Source: Deltaproteobacteria bacterium (GTDB lineage Bacteria; Myxococcota_A; Polyangia; Polyangiales; Houyiibacteriaceae). Taken from it: a DNA stretch of 13,731 nt. The stretch spans positions 1-13,731 of the forward strand of contig QMMB01000028.1 of the NCBI GenBank assembly GCA_003647035.1, read 5' to 3'. Every line of letters starts with the position of its first letter. The stretch's first letter is position 1. The translations under genes and the position numbers were made by a program. The notes beneath the pieces were generated by a model. It worked only from the letters and a program-made list of their open reading frames with translations. It did no database searches and was not told the origin of the DNA. This document shows positions 5,867-13,012 of the stretch, one piece after another.

Positions 5867-7306
5867 CTAGTCCGCAGGAGCCACGAGCTCTATGACCACC
5901 GGGGTCTCACCCAACGTAAACTCGAAGGCAGCTCGGTAGGTTTGGCCATCAGCTGTCCACTGGACCAAGTAGTCGCCAGCGGCCGCGGCGAGGGATAGGG
6001 CACCGTCCGCGCCTACCGTGGTCGTCGTTCGGGTGCGCCACCGGTCGTTCACCAAGTGCATGACCGCTTGACCCATGGGCGTGATTTGCTTTTCGTCGTC
6101 GTAGAGGCCGACGTCGTAATCGCTCTTACCGGACACGCCGTTCCAGAGGCTCCAGAATCCGAACTGAGCTACGCCGGGGTGTCCCCACCAAAGGCGCATG
6201 GCACCGGCTAGATGGGCGGCGCGGACCTGTTGGTCTTCGGGCGTGAAGACGTTGATCTCGGTAACGTGGATCGGTACCCCCGCTTCGGCGATGGTGTCGA
6301 GCGCGCGCGCATACGCGTCGAGCGGGGTGCGATTGGATACGTCGGCGCCCGGGCCAAGGTGAGCGAGTGCAGGAGTGAACTGGCCTTGAATCCCCACCGC
6401 TGCGACCGGCACGCCGGCTTCGCGCAACTCGAGCAACCGGTCGCGCACCTCGTCGGCCGTCGCGCCACCGATGCCGGTGAAGATCTCCTGAATCCACTCG
6501 TTCATCACGAGGGTGGCTGCGGGATCCTCTTCCTGTGCCCAATCGAAAGCTTCGATAGTGATGCCCGGTCCGAGCCGGTCGATGAACCACTGCGCAAGCG
6601 GCTGCAAGGTCTCGTTGGTGACGTCCCAGATCGGGATCCGGCCCTCGAAACGCGAGACCGAGTCACGAACGTGGTGTTCGAGCAGGTCGTGCAGTTCTTG
6701 CTGGTCCGCTTCGCTCAGGTTCGAGTCCGGGAAGCGATCGAGCACCCATGGCGGGATGCCCGACGAGGACAGTGGGGGCCCGTTGCCCCACACCAGGACG
6801 TGACCCTTGATATCGAGGTCCCATTGCTCACCCCAGTCGAGCACGGGATCGGTCTGACTGTAGTCGCGAACGCCCGGCTCCGGGCCAGTGACCTTCCACT
6901 TGGCTTCGCTCTCGAGCACCGCGAAGTTGAAGTACCGCGACGCGAGCTCCGAATACCATTGCAGGTCTTCCTCTGACTGGAACCTACGTAGCTCGATGGC
7001 CACACCGATCGGAAATCCGTGACGCACCAGCTCGAGGCGCACCTCGGCACCCGGAGGGGCAAGCAGGGTCAGAGGCCGAGTGCGCAGTGACTCGGCACGC
7101 GCGTCGGCTTCCTCGATGACGGCGCGCTCTTCGGACCCCAGGAGCGACAGATCCGGAGCCACCCCCATCTCGAGCTCAGGAAACTCCGCCTCCCCGGGCG
7201 TCCCCACCAACTCGACCCCGTCGCGCCGGACTTCATCGGGTGGTTCGGATGAGCAACCCAACGCAGACAGAGCGAAAATCACCAGCCATCGTCGACTCGA
7301 TTGCAT
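5867..7306 (-). CDS. GH10-family glycoside hydrolase lipoprotein (xylanase-like)
   Basis: The product is 479 residues with lipobox SALGC (lipid cysteine 18), so it should sit on the membrane surface. After a linker and a small beta domain (about residues 75-100), the GH10 barrel follows: EAKWK (134-138), GHVLVWG (168-174), IPIWDVTNE (224-232) with the acid/base Glu232, GIQGQF (305-310), and VPIHVTEINVF (344-354) with the nucleophile Glu350. FGFWSLWNG (382-390) is the tryptophan-rich end. Both catalytic glutamates are present, so hydrolysis of beta-1,4-xylan or a related glycan is likely. The usual His in GxQGH is Gln309, and the VWH motif reads VWG. A C-terminal beta-rich domain (about 425-479) resembles a dosage or binding module. 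It follows the LysR gene by 27 bp and precedes the thioredoxin-like gene, possibly one transcript. Confidence 0.88.
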   Translation of the reverse strand: MQSSRRWLVIFALSALGCSSEPPDEVRRDGVELVGTPGEAEFPELEMGVAPDLSLLGSEERAVIEEADARAESLRTRPLTLLAPPGAEVRLELVRHGFPIGVAIELRRFQSEEDLQWYSELASRYFNFAVLESEAKWKVTGPEPGVRDYSQTDPVLDWGEQWDLDIKGHVLVWGNGPPLSSSGIPPWVLDRFPDSNLSEADQQELHDLLEHHVRDSVSRFEGRIPIWDVTNETLQPLAQWFIDRLGPGITIEAFDWAQEEDPAATLVMNEWIQEIFTGIGGATADEVRDRLLELREAGVPVAAVGIQGQFTPALAHLGPGADVSNRTPLDAYARALDTIAEAGVPIHVTEINVFTPEDQQVRAAHLAGAMRLWWGHPGVAQFGFWSLWNGVSGKSDYDVGLYDDEKQITPMGQAVMHLVNDRWRTRTTTTVGADGALSLAAAAGDYLVQWTADGQTYRAAFEFTLGETPVVIELVAPAD

Positions 7307-7333
7307 GACGCGCGAGTGTAGACGCTACCCCCC

Positions 7334-8212
7334 TCACCCCGCCAGTGCGTCCCCCAAGAAGTCATAAACCCGCCGGATCCGCCGGTTCGTCTTGAGCTCC
7401 GAGTGCGCGGTCAGCCACATCGGAAGCTTCGCTAGCTCCAGCTCCGGAAGAATGCGCCGAACGCGAGGTTCCGCGTCACCGATTTGGGCTTGCATGAAAC
7501 CGATCCCCAACCCCTCCACCACCATGCGCCACGCCACCACCTGATCGTCCGAGCGAAACGGAAAGAAGTGACGGTCGACCTCCACACCTGCTGCCTGAAA
7601 CCCGCGGATCACCGTATCGTCGCGGTCGTACCCAACCACGTCGTGGTCCAGTAGCTCTTCGATGTTCGAAGGACACCCACGCCGTGCGAGATAGCCCTCC
7701 GAAGCGAACGTACCCATTTCGATCTCCCCCATCCTGCGCGTGACCACGTCAGCCTGCGTCGGTCGAAACATCCGAATCGCAATATCCGCCTCGCGCTCCA
7801 ACAGATTGTCGGTCGCGTTCGACGCCACCAACTCGATTTCGATTTCGGGCTCGGCTTCGCGAAGCCGGACGAGGATTGCAGGCAGCGTATAGGTGGCCAT
7901 GATTTCGCTCGCCGTAATCCGAACGACCCCGGCGACCGATTCGGACCGCCCCTCGGCTGCAAGTGCGAGACGGTTCGCGGCTCCCGCCATGGAGCGTGCA
8001 TGCTCGAGCAGGTCCATTCCCGTCTCGGTGAGAGCCAGGCCGCGCGAGGTTCGACTGAAGAGCTGGACGCCGAGCTGCGATTCGAGGGCTTGAACCTGCC
8101 GCCCCGCCGTGGGCTGGCTCATCCCAAGAACCCTGGCGGCCCCCGAAAGAGACCCCTCGGCGGCCGCGGCGACGAACACCTGAAGGCTGTCCCAGTCGAA
8201 CTCAACGGCCAC
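7334..8212 (-). CDS. LysR-family transcriptional regulator
   Basis: The product is 292 residues. The N-terminal helix-turn-helix is at about residues 8-65: LQVFVAAAAEGSLSGAARVLGMSQ, TAGRQVQALESQLGVQLFSR, and the wing TSRGLALTETG. The effector domain begins near residue 90 (VAGVVRITASEIMATYTLPA) and includes READIAIRMFRPTQADVVTR and MVVEGLGIGFMQ, both typical. It is divergent from the NmrA/SDR-like gene with 118 bp between the starts, the arrangement in which LysR proteins usually control the neighbour. It is also first in a minus-strand run with the GH10 and thioredoxin-like genes, so it could co-transcribe with them. The effector is unknown. Confidence 0.93.
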   Translation of the reverse strand: MAVEFDWDSLQVFVAAAAEGSLSGAARVLGMSQPTAGRQVQALESQLGVQLFSRTSRGLALTETGMDLLEHARSMAGAANRLALAAEGRSESVAGVVRITASEIMATYTLPAILVRLREAEPEIEIELVASNATDNLLEREADIAIRMFRPTQADVVTRRMGEIEMGTFASEGYLARRGCPSNIEELLDHDVVGYDRDDTVIRGFQAAGVEVDRHFFPFRSDDQVVAWRMVVEGLGIGFMQAQIGDAEPRVRRILPELELAKLPMWLTAHSELKTNRRIRRVYDFLGDALAG

Positions 8213-8330
8213 GGCTCAGTCCATTCACATATGCATATCTAACACTCATATTTAGTGTATTTACCATCATTTATGAATGCCTACAATCTCCCCATCAGCG
8301 GCGCACCGAGCGCCAACCAAGGAGGACCCC
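8213..8330. promoter_or_regulatory. Divergent promoter with two dyads, LysR / NmrA-like genes
   Basis: The region is AT-rich compared with its neighbours. It contains a perfect 10-bp palindrome, ATATGCATAT (8229-8238), and a perfect 5-bp inverted repeat, ACACT (8242-8246) and AGTGT (8254-8258), with a 7-bp centre. The second dyad fits the size of a LysR half-operator site. Both lie near the LysR start, within the first half of the gap. Confidence 0.5.
8319..8325 (+). promoter_or_regulatory. Ribosome binding site that fixes the NmrA-like start
   Basis: AAGGAGG lies 5 bases before the ATG at 8331. It decides the start at 8331 over an in-frame ATG at 8277, which has no such site and would add 18 residues of unlikely sequence ahead of the Rossmann strand. 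Confidence 0.85.
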
Positions 8331-9317
8331 ATGGAACAAGAAGTATTGGTAGTTGGAGCGAACGGGCGTGTCGGCCGCGCATCGGTGCAGGCCTTTCTCG
8401 ACGCGGGCTGGAAGGTCCGCGCCTTCGTACGGAGCGGATCGGCAGACCGAGTTCGGAGCGGCGTCACGGTCTTCGAAGGAGACGCCTTCGATGCGCAAGC
8501 CGTTGCCGCGTCCGCCGAAGGCGTCGACGTGATCGTGAACGCCCTCAACCCACCGTACGAGCGCTGGGCCACCGACGTCCCTCGCATCACCGAAAGTATC
8601 CTGCACGCTGCGAAGGCCAGCCAGGCGACCGTGATTCTTCCTGGCAACGTCTACAACTACGGCGAAGGCATGCCGCTGCGCCTTCGCGAAGATACCCCCC
8701 ACGCACCAACGACCCGAAAGGGAACCCTGCGCGAGGAGATGGAGGACGCATACCGCAAGGCCGCCACCGAGGGCGTTCGCACGATCGTAGTTCGCGCCGG
8801 CGACTATATCGAGCAACAGGAAACCGGCAACTGGTTCGACAGCTACATCAGCAACAAGGTGCACAAAGGCGTCGTGACGTACCCGGGTCCCCTCGATCGC
8901 GTTCACTCATGGGCATTCCTCCCGGATTTCGCCCGCGCAATGGTCGAGCTCGCAGAAGTCCGCTCCACACTCGACGATTTCGAAACCTTCGGCTTCCCCG
9001 GCTTCTCTGTCACCGGCGCCGAGCTCATCAGCGCAATCGAAACCGCAGTCGGTCACCCACTCAAAGCAAAGACATTCCCCTGGCCAATCATCCGAATGAT
9101 GAGCGTATTCAGCGCACCGATGCGCGAGGTCATCGAGATGAGGTATCTATGGGATGTTCCGCACGGCGTGGATGGGAGCAAGCTCGAACGCGCGCTTCCC
9201 GGATTCCGGGCGACTGAGTTCAACGTGGCGATTGGCGATGCCCTTGGAGAGCAGGGGGCCGCCACGGGCACGGCCTATCGCCGCGGCGCCTTGAAAATGA
9301 AAGCAGAGACGCAATGA
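8331..9317 (+). CDS. NAD(P)-binding Rossmann-fold protein (NmrA/atypical SDR family)
   Basis: The product is 328 residues from the well-marked start. The first strand and turn, EVLVVGANGRVGRASVQAFLDAG (residues 4-26), carry the dinucleotide motif G9-x-x-G12-x-x-G15. AFVRSGSADRVRSGVTVFEGDAFD (about 31-54) and GVDVIVNALNPP follow, as in NmrA-like and other atypical short-chain dehydrogenases. No classical YxxxK pair is evident; the usual region reads LPGNVYNYGEG, so it may bind NAD(P) as a sensor or use other chemistry. The C-terminal third (about residues 220-328) is the substrate-binding lobe. It is divergent from the LysR gene and is the most likely target of that regulator. The stop is only 6 bp from the remains of the DUF1697 gene on the other strand. 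Confidence 0.87.
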   Translation: MEQEVLVVGANGRVGRASVQAFLDAGWKVRAFVRSGSADRVRSGVTVFEGDAFDAQAVAASAEGVDVIVNALNPPYERWATDVPRITESILHAAKASQATVILPGNVYNYGEGMPLRLREDTPHAPTTRKGTLREEMEDAYRKAATEGVRTIVVRAGDYIEQQETGNWFDSYISNKVHKGVVTYPGPLDRVHSWAFLPDFARAMVELAEVRSTLDDFETFGFPGFSVTGAELISAIETAVGHPLKAKTFPWPIIRMMSVFSAPMREVIEMRYLWDVPHGVDGSKLERALPGFRATEFNVAIGDALGEQGAATGTAYRRGALKMKAETQ

Positions 9318-9323
9318 AACCCC

Positions 9324-9564
9324 TCAACCGTCCAGCATCGCCGCCAGCCGTAACACCGTCTTCCAGTTCCGAAGCGTGCTCGTGGTTCCGAGCTTCGAGT
9401 CGAAGAAACACCGCATTCCCACTCTGAATGTACGTCCGGACATCCTCACACCCCGCCTCGACGAAAATCGAGGCCAGCTCCGCCATTGGCAACATGTTCT
9501 TCCCACTCACATTGATGCCGCGGAGTAGGGCGACATGGAGCGGCGCAAGCTCGGTGGCAGGCAT
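9324..9564 (-). pseudogene. Internally deleted DUF1697 gene
   Basis: Two pieces of one DUF1697 protein lie in two frames. From the ATG at 9564 the first frame reads LHVALLRGINVSGKNMLPMA and continues through VRTYIQSGNAVF, the family's N-terminal 50 residues. Then, one base out of frame, near 9405, the second reads FFDSKLGTTSTLRNWKTV and ends LRLAAMLDG at a TGA (9324-9326); SKL...TLRNWKTV is the family's C-terminal signature. The intact protein is usually near 180 residues, so roughly 100 central residues are missing and the ends are joined out of frame. The product cannot be functional. DUF1697 function is unknown. It lies between the NmrA-like gene (convergent) and a divergent lipoprotein gene. 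Confidence 0.82.
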
Positions 9565-9652
9565 CGGCACAGCCTAGCCCGAGATGGCCAACTTGGCTTT
9601 TCCCAGAAAAACCCTTTCATGGTAGACCGAACCCACACGGGAGGTGGCCGCC

Positions 9653-10273
9653 ATGGACGATGTTCGTTTCCTGCGTGTTTTGTGGCTCGTGACCCTGACC
9701 CTCGGTCTCGCAGGCACGATGACGGGTTGTCCGGGGGACGAGCCTTTCTGTTCGGAAGACTGCGAGGCTGATGAGGATTGCGTCGACGGGACCTGTGTGA
9801 CTGTACACGTCGGGACGGGCGGCTCCGGCGGCGCGGGCGGCGCGGGCGGCGTGGGCGGCGTGGGCGGCTCCGGCGGGATGGCCGGTTCTAGTGGGTGTGC
9901 AAGCGCGACCGGTGAGAGTCTCCGCATGCTCCTCGACTGGACCGAATACGGTGAAGGCAACCTCAATGTCGGCGCGACCACACCCAACGCGCCCACCAAC
10001 GTCATCGCGGCGAACTACATGGAAGACGACGCCGATCTCAACTGCACCCACAGTGGTGATGCACCGATTCAAGGTGGTGGTGCGACCGAGGAAATGCTCT
10101 GCAATCGGCCCATGGCCGGCACCTACTCCATCCAAATCGACAACGAGGAGGCGGAGGACATTCCGTTCGAGCTTCTCGTGACCATCGACGGCAGGGACAT
10201 TCCCATCGTTCCCGCTCCGCCAAACACCGTGGCCGCGTCCAGCAAGGTCAACGTGACGTTCTGCCTGGAGTGA
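9653..10273 (+). CDS. Small lipoprotein with Cys cluster and Gly-Gly-X linker
   Basis: The product is 206 residues from the ATG at 9653, 8 bases after GGGAGG; a GTG at 9644 would add three residues. The signal peptide is MDDVRFLRVLWLVTLTLGLA followed by the lipobox MTGC. A short cysteine-rich piece follows (FCSEDCEADEDCVDGTC), then the linker GGS/GGA/GGV repeated seven times (residues 56-76). The C-terminal domain (about residues 85-206) is mainly beta, with pairs of cysteines (LNCTH, EMLCN, VTFCLE), and resembles an Ig-like or jelly-roll fold, though I cannot name it. It is probably displayed on the surface. The first intergenic 82 bp are shared with the DUF1697 remnant, its divergent neighbour. 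Confidence 0.72.
   Translation: MDDVRFLRVLWLVTLTLGLAGTMTGCPGDEPFCSEDCEADEDCVDGTCVTVHVGTGGSGGAGGAGGVGGVGGSGGMAGSSGCASATGESLRMLLDWTEYGEGNLNVGATTPNAPTNVIAANYMEDDADLNCTHSGDAPIQGGGATEEMLCNRPMAGTYSIQIDNEEAEDIPFELLVTIDGRDIPIVPAPPNTVAASSKVNVTFCLE
9818..9880. repeat. Seven 9-bp repeats coding the Gly-Gly-X linker
   Basis: Seven consecutive 9-bp units of the type GGCGGC plus one variable codon encode GGS, GGA, GGA, GGV, GGV, GGS and GGM. The array is in frame, so changes in number would alter only linker length. Confidence 0.85.
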
Positions 10274-10298
10274 GACCGCTCCCCATGAGCCGCCACCC

Positions 10299-10712
10299 CT
10301 AAGAAAGCGGCACCACCAACTCAAACCCCTTGCTCCACCGCTTCCCCATCCGAACCGCTGAAAAGTCCGAATCAATCGTCAAGATCCGCCGCACATCGAG
10401 CCGCTCCGCCATTGCCACAATCGACGCGTCGACAATCCCAAGCCCCAGGTCCGCAAACTTCTTGTCCACCTGCGCCGCCCGCTCCACGTCTTCCAAACTC
10501 ACCGGCTCATACGCGTACGCCCCCTGCGTGACCTCTTTCAGCAGCCGCGACATGTCCTCCCGCCGCTTCCTCAGGTGCCAATCCACTTCGGCAAGCACGA
10601 GCCCCGGCACGATGGCCGGCCGCGCATCCTTGAGCGCATTCGCGTACGCCTCATCCCCGGCAAGCGCGTAGAGCCACGCCCCCGTGTCCAAAATCAGCGG
10701 CCCCAAACTCAC
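10299..10712 (-). CDS. vapC: PIN-domain ribonuclease toxin (VapC-like)
   Basis: The product is 137 residues, the usual length of VapC toxins. The acidic cluster of the PIN domain is present: D9 (LILDTGAWL), E42 (VLAEVDWHL), D95 (GIVDASIVAMAERL) and D114/D116 (LTIDSDFSAV), which together hold the Mg2+ for RNA cleavage. In VapC toxins the target is typically tRNA or rRNA; the target here is not known. It starts at GTG (10710-10712), whose bases overlap the TGA of the antitoxin gene as GTGA, so translation is probably coupled. No ribosome site of its own is obvious. It converges on the lipoprotein gene at 9653. Confidence 0.9.
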   Translation of the reverse strand: MSLGPLILDTGAWLYALAGDEAYANALKDARPAIVPGLVLAEVDWHLRKRREDMSRLLKEVTQGAYAYEPVSLEDVERAAQVDKKFADLGLGIVDASIVAMAERLDVRRILTIDSDFSAVRMGKRWSKGFELVVPLS

Positions 10713-10942
10713 CCGTCAAAGTCCCCAAACTCGTCCGCCTCGAGCGCCTTCCGCTCCGCCCTGCTCAAGCTCAACCACCCAACAGACGGCCCTCCGCGCC
10801 GCCGATACGCCGCAGTCACCATCCGAACCCCCCGCCGAATCAGCTCCGACTGCGACACGCCTTCACGCCGGCTCGCCTCCCGCAACGCCTGCTCATCCTC
10901 ATCGGTCAACACCACCGTCGTCCGCAATGCCATATCTTCCAT
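10709..10942 (-). CDS. vapB: Ribbon-helix-helix antitoxin (VapB-like)
   Basis: The product is 77 residues from the ATG at 10942; a later in-frame ATG at 10933 is possible and the frame is open to 10999. The residues ALRTTVVLTDEDEQAL (5-20) form the strand and first helix of a ribbon-helix-helix (CopG/Arc-type) DNA-binding domain, and REGVSQSELIRRGVRMV (25-41) is the second helix. The acidic C-terminal tail (SLSRAERKALEADEFGDFDG) is the part that would bind the toxin. It overlaps the toxin start by four bases. As in other VapBC pairs it should repress its own promoter alone or with the toxin. Confidence 0.83.
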   Translation of the reverse strand: MEDMALRTTVVLTDEDEQALREASRREGVSQSELIRRGVRMVTAAYRRRGGPSVGWLSLSRAERKALEADEFGDFDG

Positions 10943-11053
10943 ATACTCGCCGCCAGGACCCACCGCAAACCCCCATCTTCGGTGCGATTCCGAACTCAAT
11001 CAGAACCCCCGGCATCATCCGCCAGCACGTGCACGGTGATCAGGGCGGACGAC

Positions 11054-12097
11054 CTACCCCCCTCTCCGCACCGCCATAAACTCCCGCCCGTACTCGAGCT
11101 CCGCCTCAAATTGATTGTGCGCCCGACACCGAAGCTCAACGTTCCCCGCACTGTGGGGCCCGGCCCTCCCATAGGGAACGCAGTGATGAAACTCGACCTG
11201 CCAAGCCGACCCGCAGCGCCGCCCCTCACCATCCACGAACGCACACCGCCCCTCATCGCGCCTGAACACCTCGCGCCGAACCTGCGCCGGAATCGCCCGC
11301 TTCCTCCCGCCACCTTTCTTCCGCCCAACGCGTGGTTTGTCCGTAAGCGCTCCTTTCTTCTTCTTCGTCTCGGCTAGCAACACGTCCAACGCTCGCTCGA
11401 TGACCGCGGCGGGATCCCCATCGGGAATCTGGTGACTCAGCAAGCCCTGCAGCTCCGCAAGCTCGTCCCGCGCCTTCTGACCGATGGTCACCTGGAGCTT
11501 GTAACGGCGAGGGGAGAGTGGAGTAGTCAGACCCCTCGGCTTGCGCGCCGGCACTCCAAGAGCTCGTTTATTCAAAGGCTCGGCCGGTTGTTGCGTCGTG
11601 TTCCCGGCGCAGTCCGCGCGCTGCTCGGGCAGCGCACGGATCATGGCCGCCACATCAGCCTTCGGAGCAATCTCCGCAATGAGCTCATCAATCTCCCGCA
11701 TGCTCCGATGCTTCGCCCGCCGCAGCACCTCCCGATGGTTCTCTTCGGTAAGGTGCCCCGCCAGCTGATGCACCCCACTCAGATGCAGCTCCCCCCGCCG
11801 AACCATCTCCAAAATGCAGGGAAAACGACAGGTCGTGCGACCTGCTCGAATGCGCCTGGCAGCCACAGCCTCCGACATCCGAAACCGCTTCGTACAAAAC
11901 GCAAACATCGAGGGGTACGCATGCTCGAGGTACAGCTTCCGCCGATCGATCTCTCCAATGTAAACCAGCAAATCGGCTGTACAGCTTCGGTCCTTGCTGA
12001 CGAGCGCAGCGAAGTCCCCAAGCAGTCGCCCCTTCCCAACACCCCGCACCGCTGCCGCATCCACCGCCCCAACACTCACGTCCAAACTCGCGTCCAT
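11054..12097 (-). CDS. HNH endonuclease-like protein of a multi-copy family
   Basis: The product is 347 residues from the ATG at 12097; upstream starts at 12142 (ATG) and 12151 (GTG) are possible and none has a good ribosome site. The N-terminal helical part has FCTKRFRMSEAVAARRIRAG, GELHLSGVHQLAGHLTEENH and REVLRRAKHRSMREIDELIA, a pattern widespread in DUF222-like HNH proteins. A Lys-rich linker (about 254-275) leads to the HNH domain: RRDEGRCAF (C285), C295, FHH (H304-H305), GNVELRCRAHN (N319, C324, H327, N328). The cysteines probably hold zinc and the His/Asn cluster a catalytic metal. Its DNA target is unknown. Such genes often occur in many copies per genome in Myxococcota and in Planctomycetes. 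It stands alone. Confidence 0.85.
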   Translation of the reverse strand: MDASLDVSVGAVDAAAVRGVGKGRLLGDFAALVSKDRSCTADLLVYIGEIDRRKLYLEHAYPSMFAFCTKRFRMSEAVAARRIRAGRTTCRFPCILEMVRRGELHLSGVHQLAGHLTEENHREVLRRAKHRSMREIDELIAEIAPKADVAAMIRALPEQRADCAGNTTQQPAEPLNKRALGVPARKPRGLTTPLSPRRYKLQVTIGQKARDELAELQGLLSHQIPDGDPAAVIERALDVLLAETKKKKGALTDKPRVGRKKGGGRKRAIPAQVRREVFRRDEGRCAFVDGEGRRCGSAWQVEFHHCVPYGRAGPHSAGNVELRCRAHNQFEAELEYGREFMAVRRGG

Positions 12098-12175
12098 ACC
12101 TTCTGACAAAGCACACCGCGTGCCAACGACCACGCAAGTCATTCCAAGCACCTAGCCGCACGCCAACGCCGGATT

Positions 12176-12263
12176 GCCCTGACTCCGCCGGCGCCCGCCA
12201 GCCAGGCGGTCGCCCTCGCCCATCCGACGCAGCCGCGCACCGCCCGGGTCCACTAGTCAGGGC
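12176..12263. repeat. Perfect 9-bp inverted repeat flanking 70 bp
   Basis: GCCCTGACT (12176-12184) and AGTCAGGGC (12255-12263) are exact reverse complements. The 70 bp between are GC-rich and contain shorter self-complementary stretches. It may be the outer stem of a structured RNA or a degenerate small mobile element; no target-site duplication was seen. Confidence 0.65.
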
Positions 12264-12327
12264 TTGAGCATCAAATCCCCCGAGGACGACCCACGCGCTG
12301 TCGAGTCCGAGCAGACGACAGGCAACG

Positions 12328-12353
12328 GCCCCGCTTCGGCAACGAGGCGGGGC
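12328..12353 (+). terminator. Orphan intrinsic terminator, plus strand
   Basis: A stem of GCCCCGC (12328-12334) with GCGGGGC (12347-12353), extended by TTCG/CGAG including one wobble pair, closes a GCAA tetraloop and is followed by TTTGTCGT on the plus strand. No plus-strand gene ends nearby. On the minus strand it also lies downstream of the Cys-rich lipoprotein gene, though without a T-tract in that direction. Confidence 0.72.
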
Positions 12354-12499
12354 TTTGTCGTACCCAAAGCGCCTAACCGCACCGCCCTTAGGTGGCTAGT
12401 CAGTCAATGACCAGCAGGCTAGTCGGTTTCGGAATCAGGACTTCGTCCTCCTCGCGAAACGAAAGGTCGGCGAGACAAGGGTCATCGTCGCGGTCCCGG

Positions 12500-12952
12500 T
12501 CACAGGAAGTCGCACGACAGCTTTGGAAGGCAGGCGCCGATGCTCTGACAGCAGACGAATTCGAGCCCAAGCGTGCTCGAACACTGCGAATCATCGGTAC
12601 AGTCGTCCCCAATACTCCCGGGGTCGACGGTGCCGCTTCGTCCGGAGGCGCAATCGTCCAACGCCTCGAACTCAGCGGCGCATCCACTGCAATTGCCGCT
12701 GCCGTACAAGCAGTCGCCCCAGGTAGCGACTTCAGCGGGACAACTGTCATACTCGGCGAAGAGTGTCTGCGAGCACATGGAGACGCAGGTCTCGATAGCT
12801 CCAGCCGGCGCCGGCCCCACGGTCGTGACGCAACCGCAAGTGATCTCGCAGTAGGTTTGGCCCTGAGTGTTCGACCCGGTCGCCGCGTCACCGCAGCCAA
12901 CGAGCAACGCCAGGGAGCACAGACACACAGCAATAGCTAACAGCTTTCGCAT
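12500..12952 (-). CDS. Cysteine-rich lipoprotein of unknown function
   Basis: The product is 150 residues with the signal peptide MRKLLAIAVCLCSLALLVGC and lipid cysteine 20. The mature part holds sixteen more cysteines, enough for eight disulfides, in repeated patterns such as CxxxCxC, CxxxC, CSGC, and a CC pair near the end. The sequence DDCTDDSQCSS is reminiscent of small disulfide-rich modules in surface proteins of myxobacteria. No enzymatic motif is recognised, so a structural or binding role outside the cell is likely. The GGAG-like ribosome site is weak. A different frame continues with protein-like sequence past the stop to 12400; this is noted under findings and is probably chance. 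The gene is divergent from the dehalogenase-like gene. Confidence 0.75.
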   Translation of the reverse strand: MRKLLAIAVCLCSLALLVGCGDAATGSNTQGQTYCEITCGCVTTVGPAPAGAIETCVSMCSQTLFAEYDSCPAEVATWGDCLYGSGNCSGCAAEFEALDDCASGRSGTVDPGSIGDDCTDDSQCSSTLGLEFVCCQSIGACLPKLSCDFL

Positions 12953-13012
12953 ACCACCATCTCCAATCGTTCAGGCCAACGCGGAAGATAGCGTTCGTGT
13001 GAGTACCGCGTC

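Larger units (their letters stand above)
12152..12499. other. Gene-free stretch with inverted repeat and orphan terminator
   Basis: No reading frame here has a convincing start or protein-like composition. The stretch holds the 9-bp inverted repeat at 12176-12263 and the hairpin at 12328-12353. A further 8-base motif GGCTAGTC occurs twice (about 12393 and 12417). It could contain the end of a small RNA gene, described under findings. Confidence 0.6.

Noticed and set aside
8255..9217. A 320-codon plus-strand frame overlapping the NmrA-like gene
   Set aside because: It is Arg/Ser/Pro-rich with no fold, and the NmrA-like frame has the ribosome site and Rossmann motif.
9617..10375. A 252-codon minus-strand frame opposite the lipoprotein at 9653
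   Set aside because: Its sequence is repeat-derived (Ala/Gly/Arg runs from the Gly-Gly-X array) and it overlaps two better-supported genes.
11432..12106. A 224-codon plus-strand frame opposite the HNH gene
   Set aside because: It lacks any recognisable domain, and the minus strand encodes a well-conserved HNH protein.
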